Source: Lentisphaerae bacterium GWF2_50_93 (lineage in GTDB: Bacteria; Verrucomicrobiota; Lentisphaeria; Victivallales; GWF2-50-93). Taken from it: 48,943 nt of DNA. Location of the stretch: positions 73,558 through 122,500 of the forward strand of contig MHBI01000087.1 in NCBI GenBank assembly GCA_001804815.1. Reading direction: 5' to 3'. The notes below the pieces were generated by a model that did no database searches, was not told the origin of the DNA, and saw only the letters and a program-made list of their open reading frames with translations. Shown one piece after another: positions 10,101 through 17,571 of the stretch. A program made the translations under genes and the position numbers. Position 1 is the first letter of the stretch, and each line of letters begins with the position of its first letter.

Positions 10101-10322
10101 CTGCCCCTTCACCTTCTGGAAATAGGCGATGGAATCCTGATAGAAGGAAAGCGCAGACTTCTTGTCGTTGTTCTTTTCGGAAGTCTCGGCCTTTTCATAG
10201 ATGTCAAACCCCTTAAGCCAGAGGGTTCTGGCGGCATTGCCATCTTCAGTCGTATACTGGGCCATAAGCGGAAACGACAGAAGTGAGAAAAGTGCGAGCA
10301 GCAGTATTAATAAGCATTTCAT
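7155..10322 (-). CDS. exported long coiled-coil protein with C-terminal TPR repeats
   Basis: 1,055 residues. The start has GGGGAG at suitable spacing. Seen: a signal peptide (MKCLLILLLALFSLLSFP, with cleavage near MAQ) and an N-terminal TPR-like helical segment at about 25-90. Next comes a charged heptad-rich coiled coil at about 120-860. Several TPR units at about 870-1050 include NPELQRYLGVACSNLGWVE. The coiled coil holds a diverged internal duplication: DNPSSSDLAKQLQTDNEKL near 318 and DNPASSQLAKQLQADNEKL near 506. No enzyme motif is visible. It probably acts as a periplasmic or envelope-anchored scaffold; partners are unknown. The opposite strand shows a long Ser/Phe-rich frame that is only the antisense shadow. 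Confidence 0.85.
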   Translation of the reverse strand: MKCLLILLLALFSLLSFPLMAQYTTEDGNAARTLWLKGFDIYEKAETSEKNNDKKSALSFYQDSIAYFQKVKGQYPKWNSALVEYRLKICERKLQTLQAETSSGKPAVPGKGTASAADPEKELKQLKEKSNLQDRQIREIQNRLDLTLLSLNEARKEAALGSKSKEEIQSVMKEKNDLEKKCALLSDELKRVQDDRDKKSDDSKWNDKIDAERKISAKLKEDNAAISAKSDEFKAQYQKAASDKMELDFKMTKLADSQKAYEDKLAETVKLVDDLTAKLKTSEKNRTGLEVDLKDVQGKMEKQKEENDKLSRTLKELVDNPSSSDLAKQLQTDNEKLKKDLAALTTRMEQESLERNKLNEEKKEIQAKLEKVEGILIDTKNENTKYGSEVENLRKKAMETTSSSATYQKSIALLSEENKSLKAEVGSLAANIDKMTKKEKDLAELTRQCAILEDKNRKSIESGEAAAKENEKLKTALESSSRDFQAKIDKEKQEIVELNKKIKDLADNPASSQLAKQLQADNEKLKKEIELASSKMEKETADKAKLIGEMEAAKKKLADSETAISSFQKNVTQLSDDNKSIKSELDFAKAGIEKLSKKDKELSDISKQFADTQAKNTKLSEDFASLLKDNEKLKEQLADVEKMRKERLDQGRKIVSIQMTLDSQAKELAARTKEIESAKADIDAKANEIARNTGLSKKYQELQKTCEEFSLKNAELAKLNSELQKKQADLSNAGDSVAKTKDELEKKADALASEISKKNEIIARKEKEMQTALRNVSASSDKALDENKKLLLAKTEEALKLDKELKDVKAQIELTDKIRIDRDELKIKVSQKNAEIENLKKANELSKNDKTVTVERVVKEVVKEKAKAPNEEEIKLLLKSGEESEKKGNKEAAIWHYERVLSMDMENQAALTKLAFIYSDRGDDAMTLKYLERALCYEPYDVQKLLVAAFAYIRKGDYYLALGVLSRAAAMDPKNPELQRYLGVACSNLGWVEAADRQFRTAFELDPKSSETAFNLAVLLATSETPKMDEARKWYKKAKELGAETDPGMEKLFKE

Positions 10323-10424
10323 TATGTTTCTCCCCTTAACAGGTTTAACGTAGGCTTCCTTGAATATAAGCGGCCCATACTATAATGCAGGTTGTAGTAT
10401 TTTGCTAATCGGTGTCATCCCACA

Positions 10425-10590
10425 GGATGATTGGATGATTGGATGATTGGGTTTGAATTCAAAATAACACGTAAGCCATGGAAATACATGCGAATTATTA
10501 GAAAAGCATTTCGGATAATTTATCCATGCTGTTTTTAGTCTTATGTCTTTGATACCCAACCATCCAGCAATCCAGTCATCCAATCATCCA
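10425..10590. repeat. imperfect inverted GGATGATT-type repeat
   Basis: Three tandem GGATGATT units lie at 10425-10451. A diverged inverted counterpart, CATCCAGCAATCCAGTCATC onward, lies at about 10555-10590. About 100 nt of AT-rich sequence separates them. A related piece is at 24611-24649. It could be read as a 67-residue ORF, but that is repeat translation. The 292-nt gap between the coiled-coil gene and the glycosyltransferase holds nothing else I recognise. Confidence 0.5.
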
Positions 10591-10614
10591 TGGTACGGCA
10601 GTGATAGGGTTTGC

Positions 10615-11412
10615 CTATTTGTCGAGTGAGGTGTCGCTTAGGATTTCCCTGGCCATGTAGGAATTCAAAACTTTCATTAGTTCCCTGCGGCATTTCTTCT
10701 CAGTGCGCTTCCTTACCTTGAATTCAGGATTCAGAACCATGGTGGCATGGGCGAGATGGTAGATATAGTCGGCCATTTCGTAGGGCTGTATTGGAATTGT
10801 TTTGTACCCCCGGTCAACCAGCTCGTAATAAAGCTGTTTTCCACAGGTGACGCCTTCGTCGACGTTCATGGCGAAGCGCAGGTTCTCCTTCCTCAATATC
10901 TCGGTCCTGTAAAGCCCGCAGATCGTCCTGATATAGAAGTCGCGCCGCTTGCTAGATGTCAGCTTCCTGAACCATAGCTGGAAGTCCGTCGCCTGTTTTA
11001 GAAGGAGCTGCCATTTCGGTGTCAGATCCAGCTTGCCGCCGCCTACGCAGGCGACATCGGGTTTCGCCAGTGCAGCTATTTCCGAGAGCCAGCCCGCCTT
11101 GTGCACGAACGTGTCTGAATGCATCGCCACGAAGAATTCGGTATCGGCGGCATCCAGGCCGAGGTCAAGGGCGGTCCCGTGGGCCCAGGAGCCGGATTTG
11201 ACAACCTGTCCGGGGCGTTCAATCAGCCTGATCCATCTGAGCGAGCGCAGATATTCCAGGGATGCGTCTCCGGAATCGTTGTCGACTACGACAACGTTGT
11301 ACGGATAGTCGGCCGTGAACTTCCGGATGCTTCTCAGGCAGAGGCGCGTAAGCTCCTCAGTCTTGTAGTTGACTATGCATATCGTCGCTTTGCCGGGTTG
11401 AAGCTGTGTCAT
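10615..11412 (-). CDS. family 2 glycosyltransferase
   Basis: 265 residues. Seen: the GT-A opening ATICIVNYKTEELTRLCLRS at about 10-29, VVVVDNDSGDASLEYL at about 40-55 (nucleotide-binding Asp residues), and FFVAMHSDTFVHKAGWL at about 113-129, where HSD replaces the usual DxD metal site. No transmembrane segment is visible, so it is probably a cytoplasmic enzyme. Family knowledge: these enzymes move a sugar from a nucleotide donor, usually for envelope polysaccharide or glycoprotein. Neither neighbour is functionally linked: a coiled-coil protein downstream and purA upstream, across a REP pair. Donor and acceptor cannot be read from sequence. Confidence 0.85.
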   Translation of the reverse strand: MTQLQPGKATICIVNYKTEELTRLCLRSIRKFTADYPYNVVVVDNDSGDASLEYLRSLRWIRLIERPGQVVKSGSWAHGTALDLGLDAADTEFFVAMHSDTFVHKAGWLSEIAALAKPDVACVGGGKLDLTPKWQLLLKQATDFQLWFRKLTSSKRRDFYIRTICGLYRTEILRKENLRFAMNVDEGVTCGKQLYYELVDRGYKTIPIQPYEMADYIYHLAHATMVLNPEFKVRKRTEKKCRRELMKVLNSYMAREILSDTSLDK

Positions 11413-11428
11413 TTAAATCGACTTCCAA

Positions 11429-11453
11429 GAACATGCCTTACGGCATTAACTAC
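11429..11453 (-). repeat. REP-like hairpin, GTAG/GTTC family (copy 3)
   Basis: On the minus strand: GTAGTTA foot, stem ATGCC, loop GTAA, stem GGCAT, then GTTC. It is paired in inverted orientation with the element at 11485-11512, forming a BIME-like unit between the glycosyltransferase start and the purA stop. Confidence 0.7.
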
Positions 11454-11484
11454 AAACGAATGCAATGCAATTTGGAATATGTTC

Positions 11485-11512
11485 GTAGTTAAGCCCGTAA
11501 GGGCTGTTCTTT
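11485..11512 (+). repeat. REP-like hairpin, GTAG/GTTC family (copy 4)
   Basis: GTAGTTAA foot, stem GCCC, loop GTAA, stem GGGC, then TGTTCTTT. Compared with the copy at 11429-11453, the stem bases differ on both sides but still pair. That is covariation and supports a recognised hairpin. Confidence 0.7.
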
Positions 11513-11565
11513 TTATTATTGTTTGCTCGGATTTGTTTAGAATTTCAAACTTCGTGCTTTGGCTT

Positions 11566-12840
11566 TCAAATATAGAATGTCTGATCGCGGTTCGGCCCTA
11601 CTGATATTATACCGATTTTAGAGCCAGCAAGCTCGGAGATCCGCTTGAGATATTTCTGGGCGTTCTTCGGAAGCTGCTTGAAGGAACGGGCATTCGAAGT
11701 CGTCTGCTGCCAGCCGGGCATTGTCTCATAGACCGGAACTGCGGCGGTAATGTCTTCGGTGTCGGAAGGCATGACGGTCGTCTTCTTTCCGTTGATCCGG
11801 TAGGCGGTGCAGATCTTGATCTCGGGGAGCATGTCGAGCACATCGAGCTTCGTGACGGCGAGCCTGTCTACTCCGTTGACCATGCAGGAATAGCGCGATG
11901 AAATTGCATCGAACCAGCCGCATCGGCGCGGCCTGCCAGTGGTGGCGCCGAATTCGCGCCCTGTCTTCCTGATGAGTTCGCCCATCTCGTCCTTGAGCTC
12001 GGTAGGGAACGGGCCTTCGCCGACGCGGGTCGTATACGCCTTGATCACGCCGACCACGTTTTCAATGTATTTCGGTGAAAGTCCCGAGCCGGTGCAGGCG
12101 CCGCTGGTGGTCGTGTTGCTGCTTGTAACGAACGGGTATGTCCCGTAGTCGACATCGAGCCACATGCCTTGTGCGCCTTCAAAGAGGATGTCCTTCTTTT
12201 CGGAAGCTGCTTCATTGATGGTCAGGACAGTGTCTGTCACATATTTCCCGAGGAACCTGGCGGCCTTTGAGACCTTCTTCCATTCCGCATCGGTGTCGAC
12301 CTGTTCAATTTTCGCGGCCTTGAATATCTTGTTGTAGTATTCGGCGTGTTCCCTGAAACTCTTCTCCAGCCTTTTGAGGTCGAGCATTTCAAGGGCCCGG
12401 ATCCCGATCCGCGACATCTTGTCCGCGTATGCAGGTCCTATTCCGCGCTTGGTCGTCCCGATCTTCTTTCCTTCGGACCTGGAACCTTCGTGCATCGCGT
12501 CCATCATGCGGTGGTATGCGAATATGAGATGGCTGCGCGTGCTGACCTGGAGTCTTTTCCCTATCTTCACGCCGCGCTTTTCAAGGGATATGATCTCCTC
12601 TTCAAGCGCAAGCGGGTCGACGACGACTCCATTGCCTATGATACAGGTGGCTTTCCGTCTGAATATTCCGGAAGGCACAAGGTGTAGGACGAACTTTTCC
12701 TTTCCGATTTCCACGGTATGTCCGGCGTTGTTTCCGCCCTGGAAACGCACTACGACATCCACTTTCTCGGTAAGTACGTCAATGATCTTTCCTTTTCCTT
12801 CGTCCCCCCACTGGACTCCGACTAAAACGGTAATAGCCAT
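11566..12840 (-). CDS. purA: adenylosuccinate synthase
   Basis: 424 residues, the usual bacterial length. It joins IMP and aspartate with GTP hydrolysis to give adenylosuccinate, the first committed step to AMP, in the cytoplasm. Seen: the P-loop-like N-terminus VLVGVQWGDEGKGKIIDVLT (about 5-24), GGNNAGHT near 37, GTTKRGIGPAYADK near 128, EGAQG near 217, and GRPRRCGWFDAI near 295. All are signatures of this family. It stands alone here, divergent from galK, with a long inverted repeat in its leader at 12866-12904. Confidence 0.97.
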   Translation of the reverse strand: MAITVLVGVQWGDEGKGKIIDVLTEKVDVVVRFQGGNNAGHTVEIGKEKFVLHLVPSGIFRRKATCIIGNGVVVDPLALEEEIISLEKRGVKIGKRLQVSTRSHLIFAYHRMMDAMHEGSRSEGKKIGTTKRGIGPAYADKMSRIGIRALEMLDLKRLEKSFREHAEYYNKIFKAAKIEQVDTDAEWKKVSKAARFLGKYVTDTVLTINEAASEKKDILFEGAQGMWLDVDYGTYPFVTSSNTTTSGACTGSGLSPKYIENVVGVIKAYTTRVGEGPFPTELKDEMGELIRKTGREFGATTGRPRRCGWFDAISSRYSCMVNGVDRLAVTKLDVLDMLPEIKICTAYRINGKKTTVMPSDTEDITAAVPVYETMPGWQQTTSNARSFKQLPKNAQKYLKRISELAGSKIGIISVGPNRDQTFYI

Positions 12841-12865
12841 TTTTCTGCTCTCTGGTTAGTTTGAT

Positions 12866-12904
12866 GTAAAGAGTCATTGAAGTACCGCTTCAGTGACTCT
12901 TTAC
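12866..12904 (-). promoter_or_regulatory. long hairpin in purA leader
   Basis: GTAAAGAGTCATTGAAG at 12866-12882 pairs with CTTCAGTGACTCTTTAC at 12888-12904: 16 of 17 positions are Watson-Crick and one is a G-U wobble on one strand. It ends about 26 nt before the purA ATG. It could be an operator or a 5' UTR stem. It lacks the U-tract of a terminator. Confidence 0.4.
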
Positions 12905-13086
12905 CTACCATAGATATTTTAAAAAGAAATGTCAAGCATCGGCGGAATCTTAACCTAAATTTTGCGTTCAAGGTGGCGAAATTTACCGGTAGGCCGATGT
13001 TTTCGAGGTGGGCTCGGAAAACCGGGGTCAACCCCGAGGCACTTTTGTGCTCTCGACGTTGGCGGCATAATCCTATCCTGCAAAGG

Positions 13087-13123
13087 TAGATATTGCTTGA
13101 TTCCACAACCAAGGCAATATCTA
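13087..13123. repeat. inverted repeat upstream of galK
   Basis: TAGATATTGCTTG at 13087-13099 pairs with CAAGGCAATATCTA at 13110-13123 with one bulged G. It lies about 115 nt before the galK start. Function unknown. Confidence 0.45.
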
Positions 13124-13237
13124 GGTTAAATTTATGATTTTCAGGTTCAGCAGGCTGGAAATACCGGTGTTTGATTGATATCTTCTCTGACTTTGCGGAC
13201 AATAAACTAAACCTAATTAAACGCATGGGAAATTAAA

Positions 13238-14416
13238 ATGGATAAAGCCGATACGGAAAAACAGACAATTGAAATGTTCGAGGAAGTTTATGGACAGAAA
13301 CCCGAAGTTTTCGCAAGGGCTCCTGGAAGGCTGGAGATACTGGGCAACCATACCGACTACAACGAGGGAGTCGTGCTGAGCGCAGCGGTAAACCAGGCGA
13401 CCGAAGTCGCGCTCAAGCCTGTGAAAGGAAGGATCTGCCGCATGTTCAGCAGCCTCCAGAAAGGCGACAAGCCGGTTTCCTTCAGCCTCGATGAACTGGA
13501 CAAGCCCGTAAAGGGTGACTGGACCAACTATGTGAAGGGCGTCATCTGCGAAATCCGCAAGCGCGGCAAGGACATCGGGGCCTTCGACGCTGCCGTCACC
13601 AGCACTGTGCCTCTTTCGGCCGGCATGAGCAGTTCGGCCGCTCTTGAAGTCTCGTCCTGCTACGCGTTCAGCAAGGCGTTCGGGATCGATTTCCCCGCTC
13701 CCGACTGGGCGAGGATAGGGCAGGGCAGCGAGAACAACTATATTGGCATAAAAAGCGGGCTTCTCGACCAGTTCAGCTCGATATTTGGGAAGAAGGACTC
13801 CCTGATCTACTGCGACTTCCGCACCGTGGAAGTAATAAGGAATGTCAAGCTCCATGCAGGATATGTCCTGGTCGTTGCGAACTCCATGGTCAAGCACGAT
13901 CTGGTTGATTCGGACTACAATGTGAGACGCCAGAGCTGCGAGAAGGCGGTTGCTGCAATCAGGACGAAGCATCCGAATGTCAAGGCCCTCCGCGATGTAT
14001 CCCTCCAGCTCCTTGAACAGGAAAAAGGACTCATGGACAGGATCGACTACCTCAGGGCCCTGCACGTCGTCGGCGAGAACACCCGGGTTGTTGAAGGCGT
14101 CAAGGCCCTTGATGAAGGAAATGTCGAGGCTTTCGGAAAACTCCTGTACGAATCACACGAAAGTTCCAGGAATAATTTCGAGAACAGCTGTCCGGAACTC
14201 GACTACCTCGTAGAACTTTCAAAGTCCATCCCGGGATGCATCGGCGCACGCCTGAGCGGCGGCGGATTCGGAGGGATCAGCATCCATCTTGTCGAGGAAA
14301 AGCAGGCGGACAAATATTGCGACAGGATCAAGTCCGCATTCAAGCTCAGGACAGGCAAGGATACAGAGACGATCATCTGCGGCATCGGCGACGGGGCGGC
14401 TGCAAAGAAAATCTGA
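13238..14416 (+). CDS. galK: galactokinase
   Basis: 392 residues. A cytoplasmic GHMP kinase that phosphorylates alpha-D-galactose at C1 with ATP, the entry step of the Leloir pathway. Seen: the substrate signature GRLEILGNHTDYNEG at 30-44 (family form GRVNLIGEHTDY), the ATP-binding loop PLSAGMSSSAALEVSS at about 123-138, and the C-terminal GHMP motif ARLSGGGFGGISIHLV at about 330-345. The GNHTDY variant occurs in some non-proteobacterial galactokinases, so a related sugar kinase is a small possibility. The start has only a weak RBS-like GGGAAA. dxr follows on the same strand after a repeat-rich 125-nt gap. Confidence 0.93.
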   Translation: MDKADTEKQTIEMFEEVYGQKPEVFARAPGRLEILGNHTDYNEGVVLSAAVNQATEVALKPVKGRICRMFSSLQKGDKPVSFSLDELDKPVKGDWTNYVKGVICEIRKRGKDIGAFDAAVTSTVPLSAGMSSSAALEVSSCYAFSKAFGIDFPAPDWARIGQGSENNYIGIKSGLLDQFSSIFGKKDSLIYCDFRTVEVIRNVKLHAGYVLVVANSMVKHDLVDSDYNVRRQSCEKAVAAIRTKHPNVKALRDVSLQLLEQEKGLMDRIDYLRALHVVGENTRVVEGVKALDEGNVEAFGKLLYESHESSRNNFENSCPELDYLVELSKSIPGCIGARLSGGGFGGISIHLVEEKQADKYCDRIKSAFKLRTGKDTETIICGIGDGAAAKKI

Positions 14417-14528
14417 ATTCGAATATCGAAATCCGAAACAATGGAAGACAAGGTTCCAATATTGGGAAATTACAAAATTTGAATTTCGAGCTTGTTTCGA
14501 GTTTCGTGCTTCGAATTTCGGATTTCCA
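14411..14528. repeat. CGAAATTCGAA-type dispersed repeat between galK and dxr
   Basis: The gap is built of TTCGAA-rich units: GAATTCGAATATCGAAATCC at about 14414-14433 and, inverted, TTTCGTGCTTCGAATTTCGG at about 14502-14521. A matching block forms the 5' end of the pseudopilin gene at 40733-40780, and a diverged piece is near 11525-11560. Any translation of this stretch in frame with dxr is repeat sequence, not protein. Confidence 0.6.
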
Positions 14529-14541
14529 GGCAAATGGCACT

Positions 14542-15684
14542 ATGAAAAAGAAAATAGTCATCCTCGGTTCAACCGGTTCCATCGGGAGAAACGCCGTCAG
14601 CGTTGTCAGGCATCTGTCCGATGAACTGGAAGTCGTAGGCATCGCCGCGAACAGGAACATCAAGTTGCTCGAAGCCCAGGCACGCGAACTGAAATGCAAA
14701 TATGCCGCAGTCGCCGACGAGGGCAGTGCTGGAAAGCTTCACGGTAATCTCCCGCGCGGATGCACATTGCTTGCCGGCGAACAGGGAATCCTTGAACTCT
14801 GTCTTAAGCCGGAAGTGGATATGGTCCTCTGTGCAATTGTCGGAACAGGTGGACTTCTGCCGGTGCTGGAATCAGTCAAGGCCGGCAAGGACATTGCGAT
14901 CGCGAGCAAGGAGGTGCTTGTCATGGCCGGGGATCTCGTCATGCGCGAAGTCCGCAGGAACAAGGTGGCATTCCTGCCGGTCGACAGCGAGCACAGCGCG
15001 ATATTCCAATGCCTCGAAGGCAAGAGGAAGGAAGATGTCGGAAGGATCATATTGACTGCGAGCGGAGGCCCGTTCAGAGGCAGGAAGATCAGTCAGATGA
15101 AGTCGGCGACCTATGCTTCCGCGCTTGATCATCCGGTATGGGACATGGGGCCCAAGGTCACGATTGATTCGGCGACCTTGATGAACAAGGCTCTCGAGAT
15201 AATAGAAGCCAGATGGCTGTTCGATGTTGCCAGCGACAGGATCGATGTCGTCATCCATCCGCAGTCGGTGATACATTCGATGGTCGAGTTCATAGACGGG
15301 ACCGTCCTGGCCCAGATGAGCGCTCCCGATATGCGGTTCCCCATACAGTATGCGCTTACATATCCCGTGAAGCATTCCGGCTCGCTCAAGCCCCTGGATT
15401 TTGCGAAACTCGCAGGCCTGACCTTCGAGAGGCCTGACACGCGGAATTTCCCGTCGCTTGATTTTGCCTATGAGGCTCTCCGCCTCGGCGGTACGCTGCC
15501 CACGGTGATGAATGCCGCAAACGAGGTTGCCGTAGAGCGTTTCAGCAAATCCGAGATAAGATTCACGGACATATGGAACATTATTGAAAAAGTGATGTCT
15601 TATCATAAAAGGCTTGACCGTCCGTCACTTGATGCTATTCTATCAGCCGACAAATGGGCCAGGGAGACCGCCGTTTCTATTTGA
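14542..15684 (+). CDS. dxr: 1-deoxy-D-xylulose 5-phosphate reductoisomerase
   Basis: 380 residues from the ATG at 14542; the frame is open further upstream, but that part is repeat-derived. It converts DXP to 2-C-methyl-D-erythritol 4-phosphate with NADPH, the second step of the MEP isoprenoid pathway. Seen: NADPH-binding ILGSTGSIGRNA at 6-17, IASKEVLVMAG near 117, the metal and substrate site PVDSEHSAIFQCLEG near 146, TASGGPFR near 173, and WDMGPKVTIDSATLMNKALE near 200. These are all diagnostic. The gene is followed by rseP, a pairing common in bacteria, although the usual cdsA between them is absent. Confidence 0.97.
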   Translation: MKKKIVILGSTGSIGRNAVSVVRHLSDELEVVGIAANRNIKLLEAQARELKCKYAAVADEGSAGKLHGNLPRGCTLLAGEQGILELCLKPEVDMVLCAIVGTGGLLPVLESVKAGKDIAIASKEVLVMAGDLVMREVRRNKVAFLPVDSEHSAIFQCLEGKRKEDVGRIILTASGGPFRGRKISQMKSATYASALDHPVWDMGPKVTIDSATLMNKALEIIEARWLFDVASDRIDVVIHPQSVIHSMVEFIDGTVLAQMSAPDMRFPIQYALTYPVKHSGSLKPLDFAKLAGLTFERPDTRNFPSLDFAYEALRLGGTLPTVMNAANEVAVERFSKSEIRFTDIWNIIEKVMSYHKRLDRPSLDAILSADKWARETAVSI

Positions 15685-15796
15685 AAAAATGAACGACTGC
15701 GGGCCTCAGGGTGATTTTGCCGGCTGCAGGCGGTATGACTCAGGTTGTTCCCCATCAGGATTCTCAAACCAGAAACATTAACTAGGAAACTGATAA

Positions 15797-17449
15797 ATGC
15801 TTGGAAATATACTTTTCATAATATTCATAGTGATCTTCGTATTGTTCTTCGGTGGATTCTGCATCTTCATACATGAACTCGGACATTTTCTCGCGGCGAG
15901 ATGGCGCGGACTTCACGTCATTGCCTTTTCAATAGGCTTTAAAAAGGTCTGGGGATATAAATACAAGGGTGTTGACTACAGGATAGGATGCATTCCGTTC
16001 GGCGGATATGTCGATCTGCCTCAGATCGACTGCACTGGACAGGCAAAGGATGAGAATGGAAACGTCCTGCCTCCGGCTAAACCGATAGACAGGATTATCA
16101 CGGCGTTTGCAGGCCCCCTGTTCAATGTCCTTTTCGGACTTGTCCTTGGAACCTTCCTTTGGATCCATGGCATCCCGCAGGATACTCCGCGCATGGCCTC
16201 TTTTGAAGTCGCCACGGTATATGAGGAAAGTCCGGAATACAGGGCTGGACTGAGAAAAGGTGATTTGATCAGCAAAGTCAATGGTGCCGGATTCAATTCG
16301 ACCTGGGTCGAAATTGTCGAAAAGATACTCTTTACAGTCGGAGATGTGAGTCTCGGAGTTAAAAGAGGGAACGAAAATATTACGATAAAATACACCCCTG
16401 AGGCTAATAAGTTCATTATGCCTGAAGAGGGCCTCGGGATCCCTTATTTCCGTCCGAAGATACCTGTCATACTCATACCCCTGGCAAATTCTCCGGCTGA
16501 AAAGGCCGGACTCAAGAAGGATGACATTGTCCTGAAGGTCAACGGCGCGGACGTAAACGGGTTCGACGAGTTTTTCGACAGGGTTTATGAATATGCCCAT
16601 AATCCGCTTGTCTTCACTATAAGCCGGCAGGGGAAGGTATTCGATGTCGGGGATATAAAAGCTGTCGAGCTTCCGGACTCGAACATCTACAGGATTGGTA
16701 TCGTCTATACCAATTCAATACCTATAACAGTAAGCGAGATCAAGCCCAGTTCACCTGCCGAGGCTGCCGGAATCCATGCCAATGACAAGATACTCAAGGT
16801 GAACGGCAGGGCGGTTTCGAAGAGCCATGACCTGAGCAATGCAATCCAGCAGAGCGGGGGCGATGAAATAGATCTGCTTGTCCAGCGGGACGGACAGCCG
16901 ATTAACATCAAATTACGTGCAAAGCTGGCAAAGAACTATGACATTGGCATCCTTCCACTCTTCTACAACCATCCGAATCCGGTGCAGCAGCTGGTGAGTA
17001 TCCTGGACAAGACCTACAAGTCGCTGCGGGGAATGACCTCAAAGAAAAGCACTTTGGGCCCGAGGCATATGAGCGGACCGATCGGAATTGTGAACTTCAT
17101 AGCGAAAACCGTTTACTACGGCGGAATAATATTGGCGTTGAACCTGATCGTGATGATCACCTTCAGTCTCGGCATATTCAACCTGCTTCCCATCCCAGTC
17201 CTCGATGGCGGACACATACTTCTTGCCTGCATAGAGTGGGTTACAGGAAAGCCTATGTCCGAACAACTGATAAAGCCCGTCTTCGTGATATGCATATCAC
17301 TGCTGATCGGCCTGATGGCTTTTGTCACATTCTACGATATGAAAAGAATATACACCGATGTGAAAGCCTGGTTTGTAACTGAATCAGCCACGCCTGCGCC
17401 TGTTAAAAAAGAACCGCCCCCTCCTGTGGCAAATGAAGTGAAGCCATAA
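15797..17449 (+). CDS. rseP: RIP zinc metalloprotease RseP (site-2 protease family)
   Basis: 550 residues, longer than the ~450 of E. coli RseP. Seen: an N-terminal membrane helix with HELGHF (His26, Glu27, His30 of HExxH), then PDZ-like domains at about 130-200, 225-300 and 305-375. Each PDZ-like domain carries a G(L/I)xxxDxIxKVNG core. C-terminal membrane helices include NLLPIPVLDGGHI, which supplies the third zinc ligand. The tail is Pro-rich. Family knowledge: intramembrane cleavage of anti-sigma factors or signal-peptide remnants in the inner membrane. Three PDZ-like units instead of two is the main oddity. AGGA lies upstream at loose spacing. It follows dxr by 112 nt, probably as one transcription unit. 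Confidence 0.95.
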   Translation: MLGNILFIIFIVIFVLFFGGFCIFIHELGHFLAARWRGLHVIAFSIGFKKVWGYKYKGVDYRIGCIPFGGYVDLPQIDCTGQAKDENGNVLPPAKPIDRIITAFAGPLFNVLFGLVLGTFLWIHGIPQDTPRMASFEVATVYEESPEYRAGLRKGDLISKVNGAGFNSTWVEIVEKILFTVGDVSLGVKRGNENITIKYTPEANKFIMPEEGLGIPYFRPKIPVILIPLANSPAEKAGLKKDDIVLKVNGADVNGFDEFFDRVYEYAHNPLVFTISRQGKVFDVGDIKAVELPDSNIYRIGIVYTNSIPITVSEIKPSSPAEAAGIHANDKILKVNGRAVSKSHDLSNAIQQSGGDEIDLLVQRDGQPINIKLRAKLAKNYDIGILPLFYNHPNPVQQLVSILDKTYKSLRGMTSKKSTLGPRHMSGPIGIVNFIAKTVYYGGIILALNLIVMITFSLGIFNLLPIPVLDGGHILLACIEWVTGKPMSEQLIKPVFVICISLLIGLMAFVTFYDMKRIYTDVKAWFVTESATPAPVKKEPPPPVANEVKP

Positions 17450-17485
17450 AAAGGCATAATGAGAACGGGGGTTTTATTTGATCTA

Positions 17486-17541
17486 GTATGGCGGTTTCGC
17501 CGAAACCGCCTCCCGAGCCAGTTTCGGCGAAACTGGCATAC
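17486..17541. repeat. inverted REP pair, GTATGG variant
   Basis: GTATGGCGG-TTTCGCCGAAA-CCGCC at 17486-17510 faces an inverted copy ending GGCATAC at 17518-17541. The TTTCGCCGAAA core is identical to that of the GTAGGG elements at 19991 and 20117, so this is a foot variant of the same family. It lies between rseP and the convergent FHA gene. Confidence 0.65.
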
Positions 17542-17571
17542 TTAAATCCAAGAAACAAAAGACCACATCTT

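Larger units (their letters stand above)
12841..13237. other. 397-nt divergent purA/galK intergenic region with several hairpins
   Basis: No gene is recognised here. It holds the purA leader hairpin (12866-12904), a nested set of GC-rich stems at about 12985-13065 including CGGGGT/ACCCCG, and a 13-bp stem at 13087-13123. Both promoters must lie in this stretch; no clear -35/-10 pair was picked out by eye. Confidence 0.5.

Noticed and set aside
10380..10583. 67-residue ORF starting MDDWIAGWLG
   Set aside because: Its ends are the translated ATCCA/GGATGATT repeat and the middle is AT-rich intergenic sequence.
14236..14541. N-terminal extension of the dxr frame
   Set aside because: It overlaps galK and the TTCGAA-type repeat; dxr homology starts at the ATG at 14542.
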